Of a DNA stretch of 64,000 nt, positions 11,758 to 21,459 are shown piece after piece. Made by a program: the position numbers and the translations under genes. Under the pieces are notes generated by a model, which saw nothing but the letters and a program-made list of their open reading frames with translations, ran no database searches and was not told where the DNA came from. The stretch spans positions 67,665,001 to 67,729,000 of the forward strand of contig NC_083701.1 in NCBI RefSeq assembly GCF_033118175.1, written 5' to 3'. The DNA is from Dama dama. Taxonomy: Eukaryota; Chordata; Mammalia; Artiodactyla; Cervidae. Numbering within the stretch: position 1 is the first letter of the stretch; each line of letters begins with the position of its first letter.

Positions 11758-12248
11758 TATTGTAGACAGAAAAATGACCTTCCAAAAACGTCCATATCCT
11801 AGTCCCTGGAAACCCGTGAATATATTACCTCACATGGCAAAAGGGACTCTTGACTAAGTGATTAATGTTTAAGGACCTTGAGATGGGAGTGAGGGTGGTC
11901 ATTCTGGCTTATCAAGGTGGACCCAATGTAATCACAAAGGTCCTTAAAAGTAGAAGAGGGAGACAGATGAGAGTTAGAGAAAGAGATGTGATTAAGGAAG
12001 CAGGGGCAGAGAGATGCAGAGGCACTGACTATGAAGTGGAGCAATGTTGGTAGCTTTTAGAAGTTTGGAAAGCCAAGGAAATGTGTTCTGTCTTAGAACC
12101 TCCTGAAAGAAATGCAGGTAACCTTGATTTCAGCCTGGTAAGAGCCAAGTCAGAGTTCAAACTTAGAAAATTATAAGACAATACATTTGTGTTGTTTTAA
12201 GCCACTAAGTTTGTTGTAATTTGTTACAGCAGCAACAGAATATTGATA
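11758..12248 (+). repeat. MLT1-type LTR, sense
   Basis: Starts with a tgtagacagaaaaatgacct-type head. It carries 'ggcaaaagggactcttgac', 'aaggaccttgagatggga', 'cccaatgtaatcacaaagg' and the 'ttgttttaagccactaagtttg' tail, ending near 'cagaatattgataca'. This is the same family as 8925-9394 in opposite orientation. Confidence 0.8.
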
Positions 12249-12264
12249 CATATATAAAAATAGA

Positions 12265-12440
12265 GAAGAGTATATGAAGAACCCCCCCATGTACACATCA
12301 CCCAGCCTCTGCAGTTGTCAGTTTATGACCCCTCTTGCTTCATTTTTACCTCTCTAGCTCCCTCCCCATTTTTTCTCAACTCATTATTTTGATACAGCTT
12401 CCAGGAATATCTTCTCATTTGTAAATATTTTAGTATTTGA
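12265..12440 (-). repeat. probable ancient L1 fragment
   Basis: A 'gaagaacccccccatgtacacatcacccagcctc' segment typical of antisense old-L1 3' sequence. The family assignment is weak. Confidence 0.45.
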
Positions 12441-12668
12441 CTCTAAAATATAAGGTACTGTTAAAACAATATGTGGCAATATCATCAGCCACATAAGAAA
12501 TTAACAATATTTAAGTGTTGCTTTTAATATTGAGAAATTTAGCAAGAAAAATAAGCAGTTGACTGAGAATGGCACATTGTGACTTGTTTAAAACCTAATT
12601 TGATCTGTTGCTTAAAATACACTATAATTGTAAGCGTGATTTTCGTTCTGTGGTATCTTTCAGCTTTT

Positions 12669-12848
12669 GAAATGGACAGTGAGAGTCGCTCAGTTGCGTC
12701 CGACTCTTTGCAACCCCATGGACTATATAGTCCATGGAATTCTCCAGGCCAGAAAACTGGAGTGGGTAGCCTTTCCCTTCTCCTTGGGATCTTCCTGACC
12801 TAGGAGTTGAACCCAGGTCTCTCGCATTGCAGGCAGATTCTTTACCAG
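12669..12848 (-). repeat. Bov-tA SINE with perfect target duplication
   Basis: Antisense Bov-tA (cgctcagttgcgtccgactc, the ccaggccagaaaactggagt block, ending attgcaggcagattctttac). The 12-base repeat ctttcagctttt at 12657-12668 and 12849-12860 flanks it. It lies about 190 bases before the second RAD54B coding exon. Confidence 0.9.
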
Positions 12849-13041
12849 CTTTCAGCTTTTATAACATAATAAAACTAGTTTAAAAAAAATATAATTTTAG
12901 TTTATTTTAAAATATCTATTCCCTATTTAGATATGAGAAACTAGTAGCTCATATTCAGTATTTTAAATTGGGACTCTATTATGTAAAAATATGGGAAATT
13001 AGGTTTAATATCAGTATAAAATACATACTTTGTTTTTTTAG

Positions 13042-13210
13042 GTTGCTGCAAATAAGAATAATTTTCTCCAGCCACAAAATGATCCCAGAATATGCAATTT
13101 TAATTTGCCTACTGAAGAATGTGCTAAAGGAATTAATCATGGGGATAATCACAGGGAAAAATATTGTTTGGAAGCATCTACAAAGGCAACATTAGACCTG
13201 CATCATACAG
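13042..13210 (+). CDS. RAD54B: RAD54B coding exon 2 (residues 46-102)
   Basis: A 169-base exon between acceptor ttttttag (ends 13041) and donor cag|gtaaga. It enters in phase 0 after FE and reads VAANKNNFLQPQNDPRICNF, then NLPTEECAKGIN, then YCLEASTKATLDLHHT, and leaves one base of the next codon. The order and spacing follow the poorly conserved N-terminal region of mammalian RAD54B. This region is not part of the ATPase core, and its drift here is expected. The next coding exon is 36.8 kb away, and the complete FSBP gene lies between. An ATG-initiated frame shifted from this exon is a shadow and not used. Confidence 0.9.
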
Positions 13211-14884
13211 GTAAGACTGTACAGGTTATACTTGACCAGTCTTATTACAGTATTATTTAAATTGATTATTTACAATAATGAATATATTATATTTGGAAAT
13301 AGTTGATACATTAGTAGCACCGCTAGATCATTGGTATGATTTATTTTTAATGATTGAATTAGTAACCATGTCATCTAAATCTTGTATTTTGTAATAGGCA
13401 TATGTCTAAGGTTGTTCATCGTAAACTTACTGGTCAAATAATGGTCTTTACCTCAAGTACCAAAATGAATTGTGTTTAAAGCTTTGATTTTTGTTTTTAA
13501 GATTTAATTTAAAAAAAAGTCTTAAAATGCATTAGCAGCATTAAAATTGGAGAGGTAAACTTTAAATGTTAATTAAAAATTGTTAATTCATTATAGTACA
13601 TTGGAGTAACTTCAGATCAGTTAGATTTGAAAGTATATAATTGCAGTAAAACCAAGCATTTAACAAATTCCCCTACTGCTGAGTTGAACTAAAATAATGA
13701 TTATGGTTCTTGTTGCATTGTAAGAGATTAATATTTTTCAGGTAGTTAAAAAAATTATCTGGAGTGTTCATGGGTGTTTATTTGGCCTTTTGAAAGGCAC
13801 ACCATTAAGACTACATTTTTCTAAATTACATTTTATTCATTTTTTGGTTGAATAGAGTTTGTGAGAGAGAGCCTCATTTACTAGTCTACAGAATGCAGCT
13901 TGTCTCCCTAAGATACCAATGCAAATTAGCAGTGTGCCTTAAACTAAACCCTTTTGAAGGAACTTTTTGAGAGTTGTGATATTTAATAAATTTTACATGT
14001 GAATGGGTTCATTTCTTCTTGGGGCAGAGGGTCTTCTGTGTTTTCCTAACTAGCTGGGATCCTTAGTACCATTTATGTGCTCCTCATAACTTCAGATTTG
14101 TAACAAGTTTCAGAATGAAGTTGAGAAGGACTTTTGGAGCTAGTATCAATTTAGTGAGATCCCTAGAGACAGCTCTGGGCACGGTCACGGGCATAGCAGT
14201 TTAGCCTCTGCCCTGTTTCACTCCTTTACTCTCTTTTTTTATTACTCTCCTCCTTCAGTTCAGTTCAGTTCAGTCACTCAGTTGTGTCCTTACCTCCCTC
14301 CTTTTCTGTTTTCTTCCTTCCATCTTTGTTAGGTGAATATCCTTTTTTCTCAGATTTTTTTTTCTCTGCTGTCAAGCCTGTGGCGGTTAGTGATCCATTT
14401 ATACCTGTTTCTTTTATATCATGGTGGCTAATCTCTTCACCAGAGAATGATATTAGACTCTAGAATATAATACATTTATTATTACTGATTTGGGGCTGCT
14501 TTTGTGTTCTACTATAGTTTCTCATTCTCTTCCTTACTAAATATGAGAAGGGAATTAAGAGTTAAGATAAATTGAGGAGGGAGTTAATTTACTCAACCTT
14601 TAATCCCTTAATCCCTTCTCTGATTTGGTACATTGACTGGATTGGGGAACCTGTGCCAATCTCCTGATACTCTCCTGCCTCTCATTTAGAGAGAGAGGTT
14701 AGCTGGGGAAAAAAATATTGTGAGAAACATCATGCTTCCTTTGGTGATTGCTGGAGAGGAATGTTGTGTATAAAAAAGTATGGAGGTGAAAGACCTATAT
14801 ATTCATCTTTTGACATTCTTTTAATTCTACGTCTAATTCTCCTTGGAGTCAGTTCCAAGCCTGCATGTCCTAGTGAAAATACAC
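13211..14884. other. RAD54B large intron, mostly featureless
   Basis: First part of the 36.8-kb intron. AT-rich single-copy-looking sequence without exons. The only recognisable insert is the 36-base BovB tail at 14254-14289. Confidence 0.5.
14254..14289 (-). repeat. BovB 3'-terminal stub (36 bases)
   Basis: Four ttcag units followed by cactcagttgtgtcc: the last ~35 bases of BovB in reverse. This is an extreme 5' truncation within otherwise plain T/C-rich sequence. Confidence 0.75.
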
Positions 14885-15220
14885 CCTCATTTCTTACTAG
14901 CTTTTTATTTGGAAAAATTTCCTACATACAGAGAGGTTGAAAGAATAATCCAATTATCATAAAAAATTCAATAGTTTCTAACATTTTGCCTCATTTGTCT
15001 GTATTCCCCACCCCCTTGTATGCAGTTTTTTTTTTGAACTATTTGAAAATATGTTGCAGCTTTCATGCCACTTTACCTCTAAATATTTCAGCATGTATGT
15101 CTTAAAATAAATGCTGTCTCCTATATAACCACATTACACTGAACAGTTAACAATAATTCATAGTATTTAATATCTAGTTCATCAGGAAAACCGTTTTTAC
15201 TTAAGCTAGTTTATATTTGG
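14885..15220 (-). repeat. probable ancient L1 fragment, antisense
   Basis: Motifs 'ttgaaagaataatccaattatcat', 'aacattttgcctcatttgtctg' and 'aaatatttcagcatgtatgtctt' are typical of antisense old-L1 3' UTR sequence. The subfamily is not resolved. Confidence 0.5.
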
Positions 15221-15299
15221 TTTCTTTACTAACTGAAAGAGCCCTAATAAGTATATTTTCATTCTGTTGAACTTTACTGGACACTTCAAGTCTCTTCAA

Positions 15300-15513
15300 G
15301 TCTGTTGAGGTCATATTGGATTAGGGTGGACCCTGAATCCAGTGGCTGATTATGAAGAGAGACAGAGAAATACAGAGAGGAAAAGACTTTCTGACAGTGG
15401 AGGCAGAGATCAGAGTAAGCTGCAAGCATAGCAACACCAAGGATTGGTGGCAATCACTAGACTCCAGAAAGAGGCACAGAAGGATTCTCCCCTCGATTCT
15501 TCTGAGAAAACAT
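15300..15513 (+). repeat. MLT1A-type LTR, left part
   Basis: Sense MLT1A: 'tcatattggattagggtgga', 'aagagagacagagaaatacagagagg', 'caaggattggtggcaatcac', 'gaaggattctcccctcgattc'. It is interrupted by an 832-base solo LTR and resumes exactly at 16350 (gccctgctgacaccttgatt). Confidence 0.85.
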
Positions 15514-15517
15514 GGCC

Positions 15518-16349
15518 TGATCTCAGCGAGGCAGCGGTGAGCGGTAGCGTGAAGCAAGATCTTAATTACCTGCCCAGGAATTGAACCTGGGTCGCCTGGA
15601 TGAAAACCAGGAATCCTACCCACCAAAACAGCAAAGGCTAGAGGCTAGAAGCTGTTTTTCCCTGGATCTTTGCCACTAGTGAAAAATGGATTTATCATGG
15701 AAAAAAGTGTGAATTGCAGGTACAGAGTTTGTTATTAGAGACACAGCGCAACAACAAGCGGGAGAGCACAGAGAGAAGCAGTTTGTTTAGTTGAGACTGA
15801 AAAAGGCAGAGATGCACACCTGGAGAGAAAGGCCGTGGGCGTTCCCCTAGTGAGGGGCACAGTAAAGAAGCGGTTAAGTCACTTACGTCTGTCAGTTCTT
15901 CTGGGTCTTTGTCTTCCTTCAGGCCAATTATCTGGCTGCTTTTTCCCCACCTGACCAACCCTGGGACCTTCCCCACCCTGGGACCTTCTCCTGGGGTGGC
16001 TTGCACCTCTCAGCCAAGATGGATCTCGAAGTGAAGGCTTCTGGGAGGAGCAAGGCTCTTTAGAGCCTGGCGTCATCCCCTGTCTTTAGACCCATAGGGA
16101 GCCTTTCTGTGTATCCCTTGTCCCAAAAGAGGGGGGAGCAGAGATCTTAATCCTTTATTCAAACAGAATTTTGCACCTCTTTGTCCCTGCCATGACTGTT
16201 ACCTTAAGGTGTTTACAAAAGACAAACACTGCAAACAGGAAGCTGATTGTAAACGCCTCAGCTGGAGCCCACCGTCTCCTATCCCAGGAAATGCAAACAG
16301 GAGGCTAGTTGTAAATGGCTAACCTGGGGCCCATCTATCTCTTACCTCA
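15518..16349 (-). repeat. solo LTR of a ruminant endogenous retrovirus
   Basis: An 832-base insert with TG...CA ends, flanked by 4-base duplications ggcc (15514-15517 and 16350-16353), set inside an MLT1A LTR whose two halves join cleanly. A 4-base duplication fits gamma-like (ERV1) integration. The likely orientation is minus: an AATAAA lies on that strand (tttatt on + near 16157), and ~62-base tandem repeats starting gcaaacagga (16231 and 16293) would then fall in U3. No viral genes accompany it. The precise family name is not certain. Confidence 0.75.
15571..15632 (-). pseudogene. tRNA-Glu(UUC)-like segment within the solo LTR
   Basis: The minus strand reads a tRNA-Glu-like body. It has an anticodon stem cctgg/ccagg closing the 7-base loop ttttcat (anticodon ttc) and a T arm ccagg-ttcaatt-cctgg. 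The D arm and acceptor stem are degraded, so it is not expected to be a working tRNA gene. It lies inside the LTR (in U5 if the LTR is on the minus strand) and not at a primer-binding-site position. Confidence 0.7.
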
Positions 16350-16465
16350 GGCCCTGCTGACACCTTGATTTTGAACTTCTGGTCTCCAAACCTAAGACAA
16401 TAAATTCTGTTGTTTTAGGCATTTGCAGTATTAATACTTTGTTGCAGTAGTCCTTGGAAATTAAT
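16350..16465 (+). repeat. MLT1A-type LTR, right part
   Basis: Continuation of 15300-15513 after the solo LTR: 'ctgctgacaccttgattttga', 'caataaattctgttgtttta' and 'ttgttgcagtagtccttgga'. It completes the MLT1A 3' end. Confidence 0.85.
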
Positions 16466-17677
16466 AAAGAGAGCCCTAGACCTCCTGATACTTATGGCTA
16501 CACTTACAGTCTTTAGAAAAACAAAGAAATCTTTGATTCTTTCTGATTCCTTTTCATTGTGATGAAGTATGAGATGAGACCATTAATTCTCCCTCAGGCT
16601 GTTCAACTATACTCATTATATTTTATCTGTTAATTTTTACCTGATTTTCCTTCACTAAGCTGTGGCATAAAAAGGCAGTAACTGTGTCCTTTTTGAGTTG
16701 TAAGTCAAACAGGATAAATTAAAACATTTTATGACTAAATGAAGGGATTTTGTAAAACTTGTAGTTGAGTCTTGGCTAAGCCCTTTGGCTCTCAAGTGCT
16801 TTAGAGAAGTCAAGAAGTAGCTGCTGGAACATTACAGTTTGCAGGTTTTGGTAATACCTGAGAGTATAGTTTCAGAAAGTGTTTGGAACAAAAGCCTTAT
16901 TGTAAAGGATATGTGATGAGTGGAAACAGGCAAATGGAGGCAGTGTATGAAATAAATAATGTATGTAAATCAATACAGAAATATGATTTTGAAGGGAAGG
17001 AGTGGTATCTTGAGGGATAGCAGGGAACCAGAGAGTTTTTTGGTTGGTTTTTTTTTTAAAGGTAGTGTGTCATAATTTGAAAGGAAAGCGGTATTGAAGA
17101 GGGGAAGATAAAGGATATAAAAAGGAAATGATAAAATCTGTCTCTGTTGGCGGGATAAGTGTTTTCCAAATGGGTTTTAGGTCCTTAGAGATGTTTGGAC
17201 CTGTTTTCAGGGGTTTATAAATTCTCAGAGAAACTTAGAAGTTTGTGTTTTCTTTTACATGATATGAGTAAAAGTGTGTATGCACATGTTGGATCTTTTG
17301 GGTGGCCACCATAAACCTGAGCACTGTTACAGGATTTCATGTCCGCAGATGAGAACAGAGGCGGGCAAAGTGGGGTATCCCACTAGATGAAGGTCTTGTC
17401 TGTTTGGATTAAGGACAGTCAGAGAACAGAGTCGGATTTGCAAAGAGTCTGACACGACTGAGCTGAGCGCACACACGTATGCACATGCTGTATTGCAGAA
17501 GAATATTGCTGGACATGAAAGAACTCGCGCCATATCTTTTGGTACAATGTTTATATTGTGATTAGCAGTTTAATTTCAGTAAAATATCACTATCATGTTA
17601 ATGATTTTTGAATTTTATTGGTTTATAATTAATTTATAAATGCTTATCTTTGAAATCTTTTTCAAGTACATTTAGAA
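16466..17677. other. RAD54B intron, no gene seen
   Basis: Single-copy-looking intron sequence. A short sense-strand SINE/BovB-like end (caaagagtctgacacgactg) lies at 17435-17478. Nothing else is recognised. Confidence 0.5.
17435..17478 (+). repeat. Bov-tA 3'-end stub
   Basis: About 44 bases: caaagagtctgacacgactg, then a gcgcacacacg end as in the Bov-tA 3' part. No flanking duplication was identified. Confidence 0.6.
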
Positions 17678-17687
17678 CTACCTCATT

Positions 17688-17811
17688 TTTTTTTTTTTTT
17701 TGGCTGCTCTGCTTGGCTTGTGGGATCTCATTGTTCCGTGACCAAGGGTTGGACCTTAGCCAGAGCAGTGAGGGTCCAGAATCTTAACCACTTGGCCACC
17801 AGGGAACTCTT
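17688..17811 (-). repeat. CHR-type SINE with target duplication
   Basis: T-run, then ggctgctctgcttggcttgt and the SINE head ggccaccagggaactctt. Perfect 10-base repeats ctacctcatt at 17678-17687 and 17812-17821. It splits an older antisense L1. Confidence 0.88.
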
Positions 17812-17821
17812 CTACCTCATT

Positions 17822-18176
17822 CTTTTTAAAACATAATATTCCTATGTGAATTTGCCAGTTGTACTTAACCAGTTCTGTATTAATGGATATTTAGATTGTT
17901 TTGTATCTTATTACAAACAAAGCTACAATGAATATCTATGTATTATAATCATATGTGAGAATATATTCTTAGGATATCTTGGAGTAGGGTCTCAAGGTAT
18001 GTGCATTTATCATTTTGATGGATAATGAGCAATTGCCCTCTGCAGAGGCTGATACAAGTTTGTATTCTCACCAGCAGTGTATAAACAATGTATGTCATTT
18101 ACTGTGATGCTAAATCTATATGTAAGTATATACTTGCAATTTTTGATATTTGGCAATCTAATCATTAAAATATTTT
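17822..18176 (-). repeat. ancient L1 fragment, antisense
   Basis: Motifs 'aagctacaatgaatatctatg', 'atatattcttaggatatcttgg' and 'gtttgtattctcaccagcagtg' match old antisense L1. It is ended by a small L1-BT insertion. Confidence 0.65.
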
Positions 18177-18188
18177 GTTGAGCTTTTT

Positions 18189-18230
18189 TTTTTTCATTTA
18201 TTTTTTCATTTATTTTTATTAGTTGGAGTT
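18189..18230 (-). repeat. L1-BT 3'-terminal stub with target duplication
   Basis: T-rich tail plus tttatttttattagttggag, the reverse of the bovine-type L1 3' terminus seen also at 43304 and 54318. The 12-base repeat gttgagcttttt at 18177-18188 and 18231-18242 flanks it. Only about 42 bases were inserted. Confidence 0.8.
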
Positions 18231-18242
18231 GTTGAGCTTTTT

Positions 18243-18590
18243 AAGTTAAACTTCTTAATGTTGTATTTTGAGATTATTTCAAGTTTACAAAAAAAATTCA
18301 AAGAATAGTACAAAGAATTTCCACACACTTTACCAAATTTGTGTGTGTGTGTGTGTGTGTGTAATTTTTCTAAACCAGATGAGAATAAGGTGCTGACATA
18401 GTGCTTCATTACTCTAAATTCTGCATTATGTAATATTTCCTAAACTACACTGAATATAAGGATAAGCTTCTATAAAGTACAAAAGTACAATCATCATAAT
18501 TAGGAAATTAACTTTGATATAATACCATCATCTGATCCACAGATCTCACTCAACTTTCTTCACTTGCCCCAATGATATCCTTTATGGCAA
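18243..18590 (-). repeat. probable ancient L1 fragment with (GT)n
   Basis: Old L1-like antisense sequence ('gattatttcaagtttacaa', 'acaaagaatttccacacac'). It contains a GT microsatellite at about 18341-18362. Confidence 0.5.
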
Positions 18591-18594
18591 AAAT

Positions 18595-18672
18595 AAATTA
18601 AAAAAAAATTGAAATATAGTTGCTTACAGTGTTGTGTTAATTTCTGCTGTATAGCAGGGTGATTTGATTTTT

Positions 18673-18705
<33 letters not shown>

Positions 18706-19020
18706 ATATACACACACATTGTTTTTCAGATTCTTTTCCATTATAGGTTATTATATAGAATATACCCTGTGCTAGACAGTAGGTCCTTATTGGTTATCTA
18801 TTTTATATATAGTATTAGTGTATATATTAATCCCAACCTCATAATTTATCACCTTCCTTCCTCTTTGGTAACCATAGTTTCTTTTCTACATCTGTGAATT
18901 TGTTTCTGTTTTGTATGTAAGTTCATTTGTGTCTTTTTTTTTTTGATTCCACATGTAAGTGATACCATATAGTATTTGTTTGTCTGGCTTACTTAGCATG
19001 ATAATCTCTAGGAACTTTAA
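18595..19020 (-). repeat. L1 3' UTR, antisense, with (TG)n
   Basis: Cetartiodactyl-type L1 3' UTR in reverse: 'ttgaaatatagttgcttacag', 'cttttccattataggttatta', 'acagtaggtccttattggtta' and 'gattccacatgtaagtgatacc'. A TATG/TG microsatellite occupies about 18675-18718. Confidence 0.75.
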
Positions 19021-19355
19021 AAAAATGAATATGTGAACATTTTTTCTGCTAGTTCAAGATTGTTGTATATAATTGTCATGTCTCTTTAGTCTCCTTTAAT
19101 CTTGAACAGTTTCTTAGTCTTTGCTTGTCTTCTGTGGAGCATTTTAATATTCTTAAAATTATAGGCCAGTCATTTGTATAGTGTTCCTGAATTTGCATTT
19201 GTTTGGTGTTTTCTCATGAATAGATTTAGGCTATACATTTTTGGCAGAAATATCACAGAAATAATTCTTACTGTATCATTAGAAGGGATATGATATCATA
19301 TGATATCAATTTATCCTATTATTAGTGACAGTAAGTTTGATTACTTACATGATTA
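19021..19355. other. intron stretch with an 18-base perfect palindrome
   Basis: No repeat family recognised. It contains tgatatcatatgatatca (19291-19308), which equals its own reverse complement. Confidence 0.6.
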
Positions 19356-19518
19356 CATGGAACAACAGACCGGTTCCAAATAGGAAAAGGAGTACATCGA
19401 GGCTGTGTATTGTCACCCTGCTTATTTAACTTCTGTGCAGAGCAAATCATGAGAAATGCTTGGGCTGGAGGAAGCACAAGCTGGAATCAAGATTGCCAGG
19501 AGAAATATCAATAACCTC
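19356..19518 (+). repeat. internal BovB fragment
   Basis: Sense BovB RT-domain segment (acatggaacaacagaccggt, then 'tattgtcaccctgcttattt' and 'gccaggagaaatatcaataacctcag'). It lacks both ends of the element, including the 3' terminus usually kept by retroposition, so it probably reflects later deletion or rearrangement. Confidence 0.85.
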
Positions 19519-19526
19519 AGATTGTC

Positions 19527-19641
19527 TTTTTTTTTGATCATGCCACCTGGCTTATGGCGTCTTAGTTCCCTGACCAGGGATTGAACCCTGGGCTGGAGGC
19601 AGTGAAAGCTAACCACTGAACCTCCAGGGAAATCCCAGTTT
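19527..19641 (-). repeat. CHR-type SINE with target duplication
   Basis: Reverse CHR SINE (cttagttccctgaccaggga, ending ctccagggaaatccc). The 8-base repeat agattgtc at 19519-19526 and 19642-19649 flanks it. Confidence 0.85.
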
Positions 19642-19649
19642 AGATTGTC

Positions 19650-20165
19650 GTGAGTGCTTGGCATTTCAGGGTGTCATCCCCAAAGCACAGGGGTGAAGTG
19701 TGAGATGTAAATGCTATAACTGAGAATGATTCTCAGGGCTTGGATTCACCCTGGCTTTTAACCCTGTGTGGAAGATTTTTTTAAAAGTCTTGTCTTCCTC
19801 ACGTCCTGTGGTGTGAAATATGCCTTCTCGGATAGGGACTGACTCCTTCTGCCGCTTCCGACCCTGGATGAAGCACTGTGCCACGGAGCCCGGGGCTAGC
19901 ACTCCGTGCCCCTGTGGAGGCTGGATGACACAGTCTGCCAGTGCGGTGGGGGTTATTCCTAGTGGTGTGAGCTTGGTCTTTGAGGAATGGGAGACAGGAG
20001 GGAACCTGCCAGGTAAATTCCTCTTTTTCCTCCGTGGACTACTCTGTTTCTTTTTATAGTGTGTCGGGAGGTGTTCCAAGCTGAGTACCACGTGGATGCA
20101 TTTGCCAAGTGACCTACTCTGTCTTTTTATAGCTTGCTATAAAGTGGTAGCCAGCACTACAAAAA
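19650..20165. repeat. GC-rich repeat segment, copy A (family unresolved)
   Basis: Markedly GC-richer than its surroundings. The part 19828-19972 (tagggactgactccttctgc to ggggttattcctagtggtgt) recurs in diverged form at 20568-20710 in the same orientation. The 79-125-residue open frames on both strands look like by-products of GC content, and I recognise no protein. It could be an old LTR or another retroposon. Confidence 0.5.
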
Positions 20166-20171
20166 ATAGTG

Positions 20172-20293
20172 TTTGTTTATTTATTTATTGTCTACGTGGC
20201 ATGCAGGATCTTAGTTCCCTGACCAGGGATCGAACCCATGCCCCTTGCAATGGAAGTGTGGAGTTTTAACCACTTGACCTCCAGGGAAGTCCC
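20172..20293 (-). repeat. CHR-type SINE
   Basis: Reverse CHR SINE: TTTA-rich tail, then gcaggatcttagttccctga, then the head cctccagggaagtcccc. It lies between the two GC-rich direct-repeat segments. Confidence 0.85.
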
Positions 20294-20559
20294 CAAGCCA
20301 GGACTTTACATGGTTCCTTGCCTCAGTTTACCTTTTTTCACTCTTGATGTGCTGTGTATGCAGTACCCAAGGAAAGCCTCAGCATTCCAGTCATCGTTTC
20401 AGGCCCTGTTTGCCAGAGAATGTGGGCTAAGACAAAGATGAATAAGGTATAAAGTCCATACCTTTTTTAAAAAAAAAATCTCCTAAAATATGGAAATTAT
20501 CTCAGTAGTCATGTATTCTTTTTATTTAACAAGTAGCTCATGGAAAAAAAATCACTACA

Positions 20560-20715
20560 ACCCCCTACTCTGGGAGGGACTGACTCCTCCTGCCACATCT
20601 GATGCTGGATCAAACACCACACCACAGAGGTTGGGGGTAACATTCTGTGCCCCTCGGAGACTAGACGGCACAGTCTGAAAGTGCAGTAGGGATTATTCCT
20701 GGTGGGATGAGTTAT
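20560..20715. repeat. GC-rich repeat segment, copy B
   Basis: Direct-orientation diverged copy of 19828-19972: gggactgactcctcctgcc, gctggatcaaacacc, cacagtctgaaagtgcagta, gggattattcctggtggga. Confidence 0.6.
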
Positions 20716-20819
20716 TCCTTATTTATTAAATTTAATAGATCTAATTATCTAAAGTCTACTTTGGAAATTTAGCTTTGTCCACATTTCCCACATTTTTAAT
20801 AGCTAAAGAGTTAAAATAT

Positions 20820-21120
20820 ATTAGCAGCTGTGTTTATTTTTAAGGATAATTTTTTGGACGTATAATTTTGAAACATAAAGAAACATTGATAGTTTTACAT
20901 TGACTACCCATACACCAACCATCTAGGTTCCACAATTAAAATTTTATTGTATTTGCTTTATTGCATATCTGTTCATCCATCAGTCTGTCTTACTTTTAAA
21001 AAATGAATTTTAAAGTTGTAGACATCAGTACATTCTGTTCAAAATATATCATGCATTCATTGAGAGTAATGTATCTAAGTATGTTCTCCCCATACAACTA
21101 TCTAAAATACTATAAGTAAA
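20820..21120 (-). repeat. probable ancient L1 fragment, antisense
   Basis: Resembles old L1 3' sequence in reverse ('cattgactacccatacaccaacc', 'gttgtagacatcagtaca'). It continues as 21340-21440 beyond a Bov-tA insertion. Confidence 0.45.
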
Positions 21121-21122
21121 GC

Positions 21123-21337
21123 TGTGCGTGCATGCTAAGTCGCTTTAGTCATGTCTGACTCTTTGTGACCCCATGGACTGTAGCCCGCCAGGCTCCTCTG
21201 TCCATTTAATTCTCCAGGCAGGAATACTGGAGTGGGTTGCCATGCCCTCCTCCAGGGGATCTTCCTGACCCAGGGACTGAGCCCTCATCTCTTACATATG
21301 CATTGGCAGGTGGGTTCTTTACCACCAGCGTCAGCTA
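21123..21337 (-). repeat. Bov-tA SINE
   Basis: Full-length reverse Bov-tA: gtgcgtgcatgctaagtcgc, gactctttgtgaccccatgg, the ggcaggaatactggagtggg block and the ggcaggtgggttctttacca end. Confidence 0.9.
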
Positions 21338-21459
21338 GGCTCTTCTAAGTTTTACGTGTAAGAAATTGGAATTATTGATGTGAGTGGTGTGTTTCAAATA
21401 AATGATGTCATACAGTATACATATATCTACATACAACTTGATTTGTTCATTCATTACTG

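Noticed and set aside
15571..15632. Functional tRNA-Glu gene
   Set aside because: The D arm and acceptor stem are degraded, and it lies inside an LTR.
19714..20091. 125-residue frame in the GC-rich island as a small gene
   Set aside because: The opposite strand is open over much of the same stretch, composition explains the lack of stops, and the segment belongs to a repeat with a second diverged copy.
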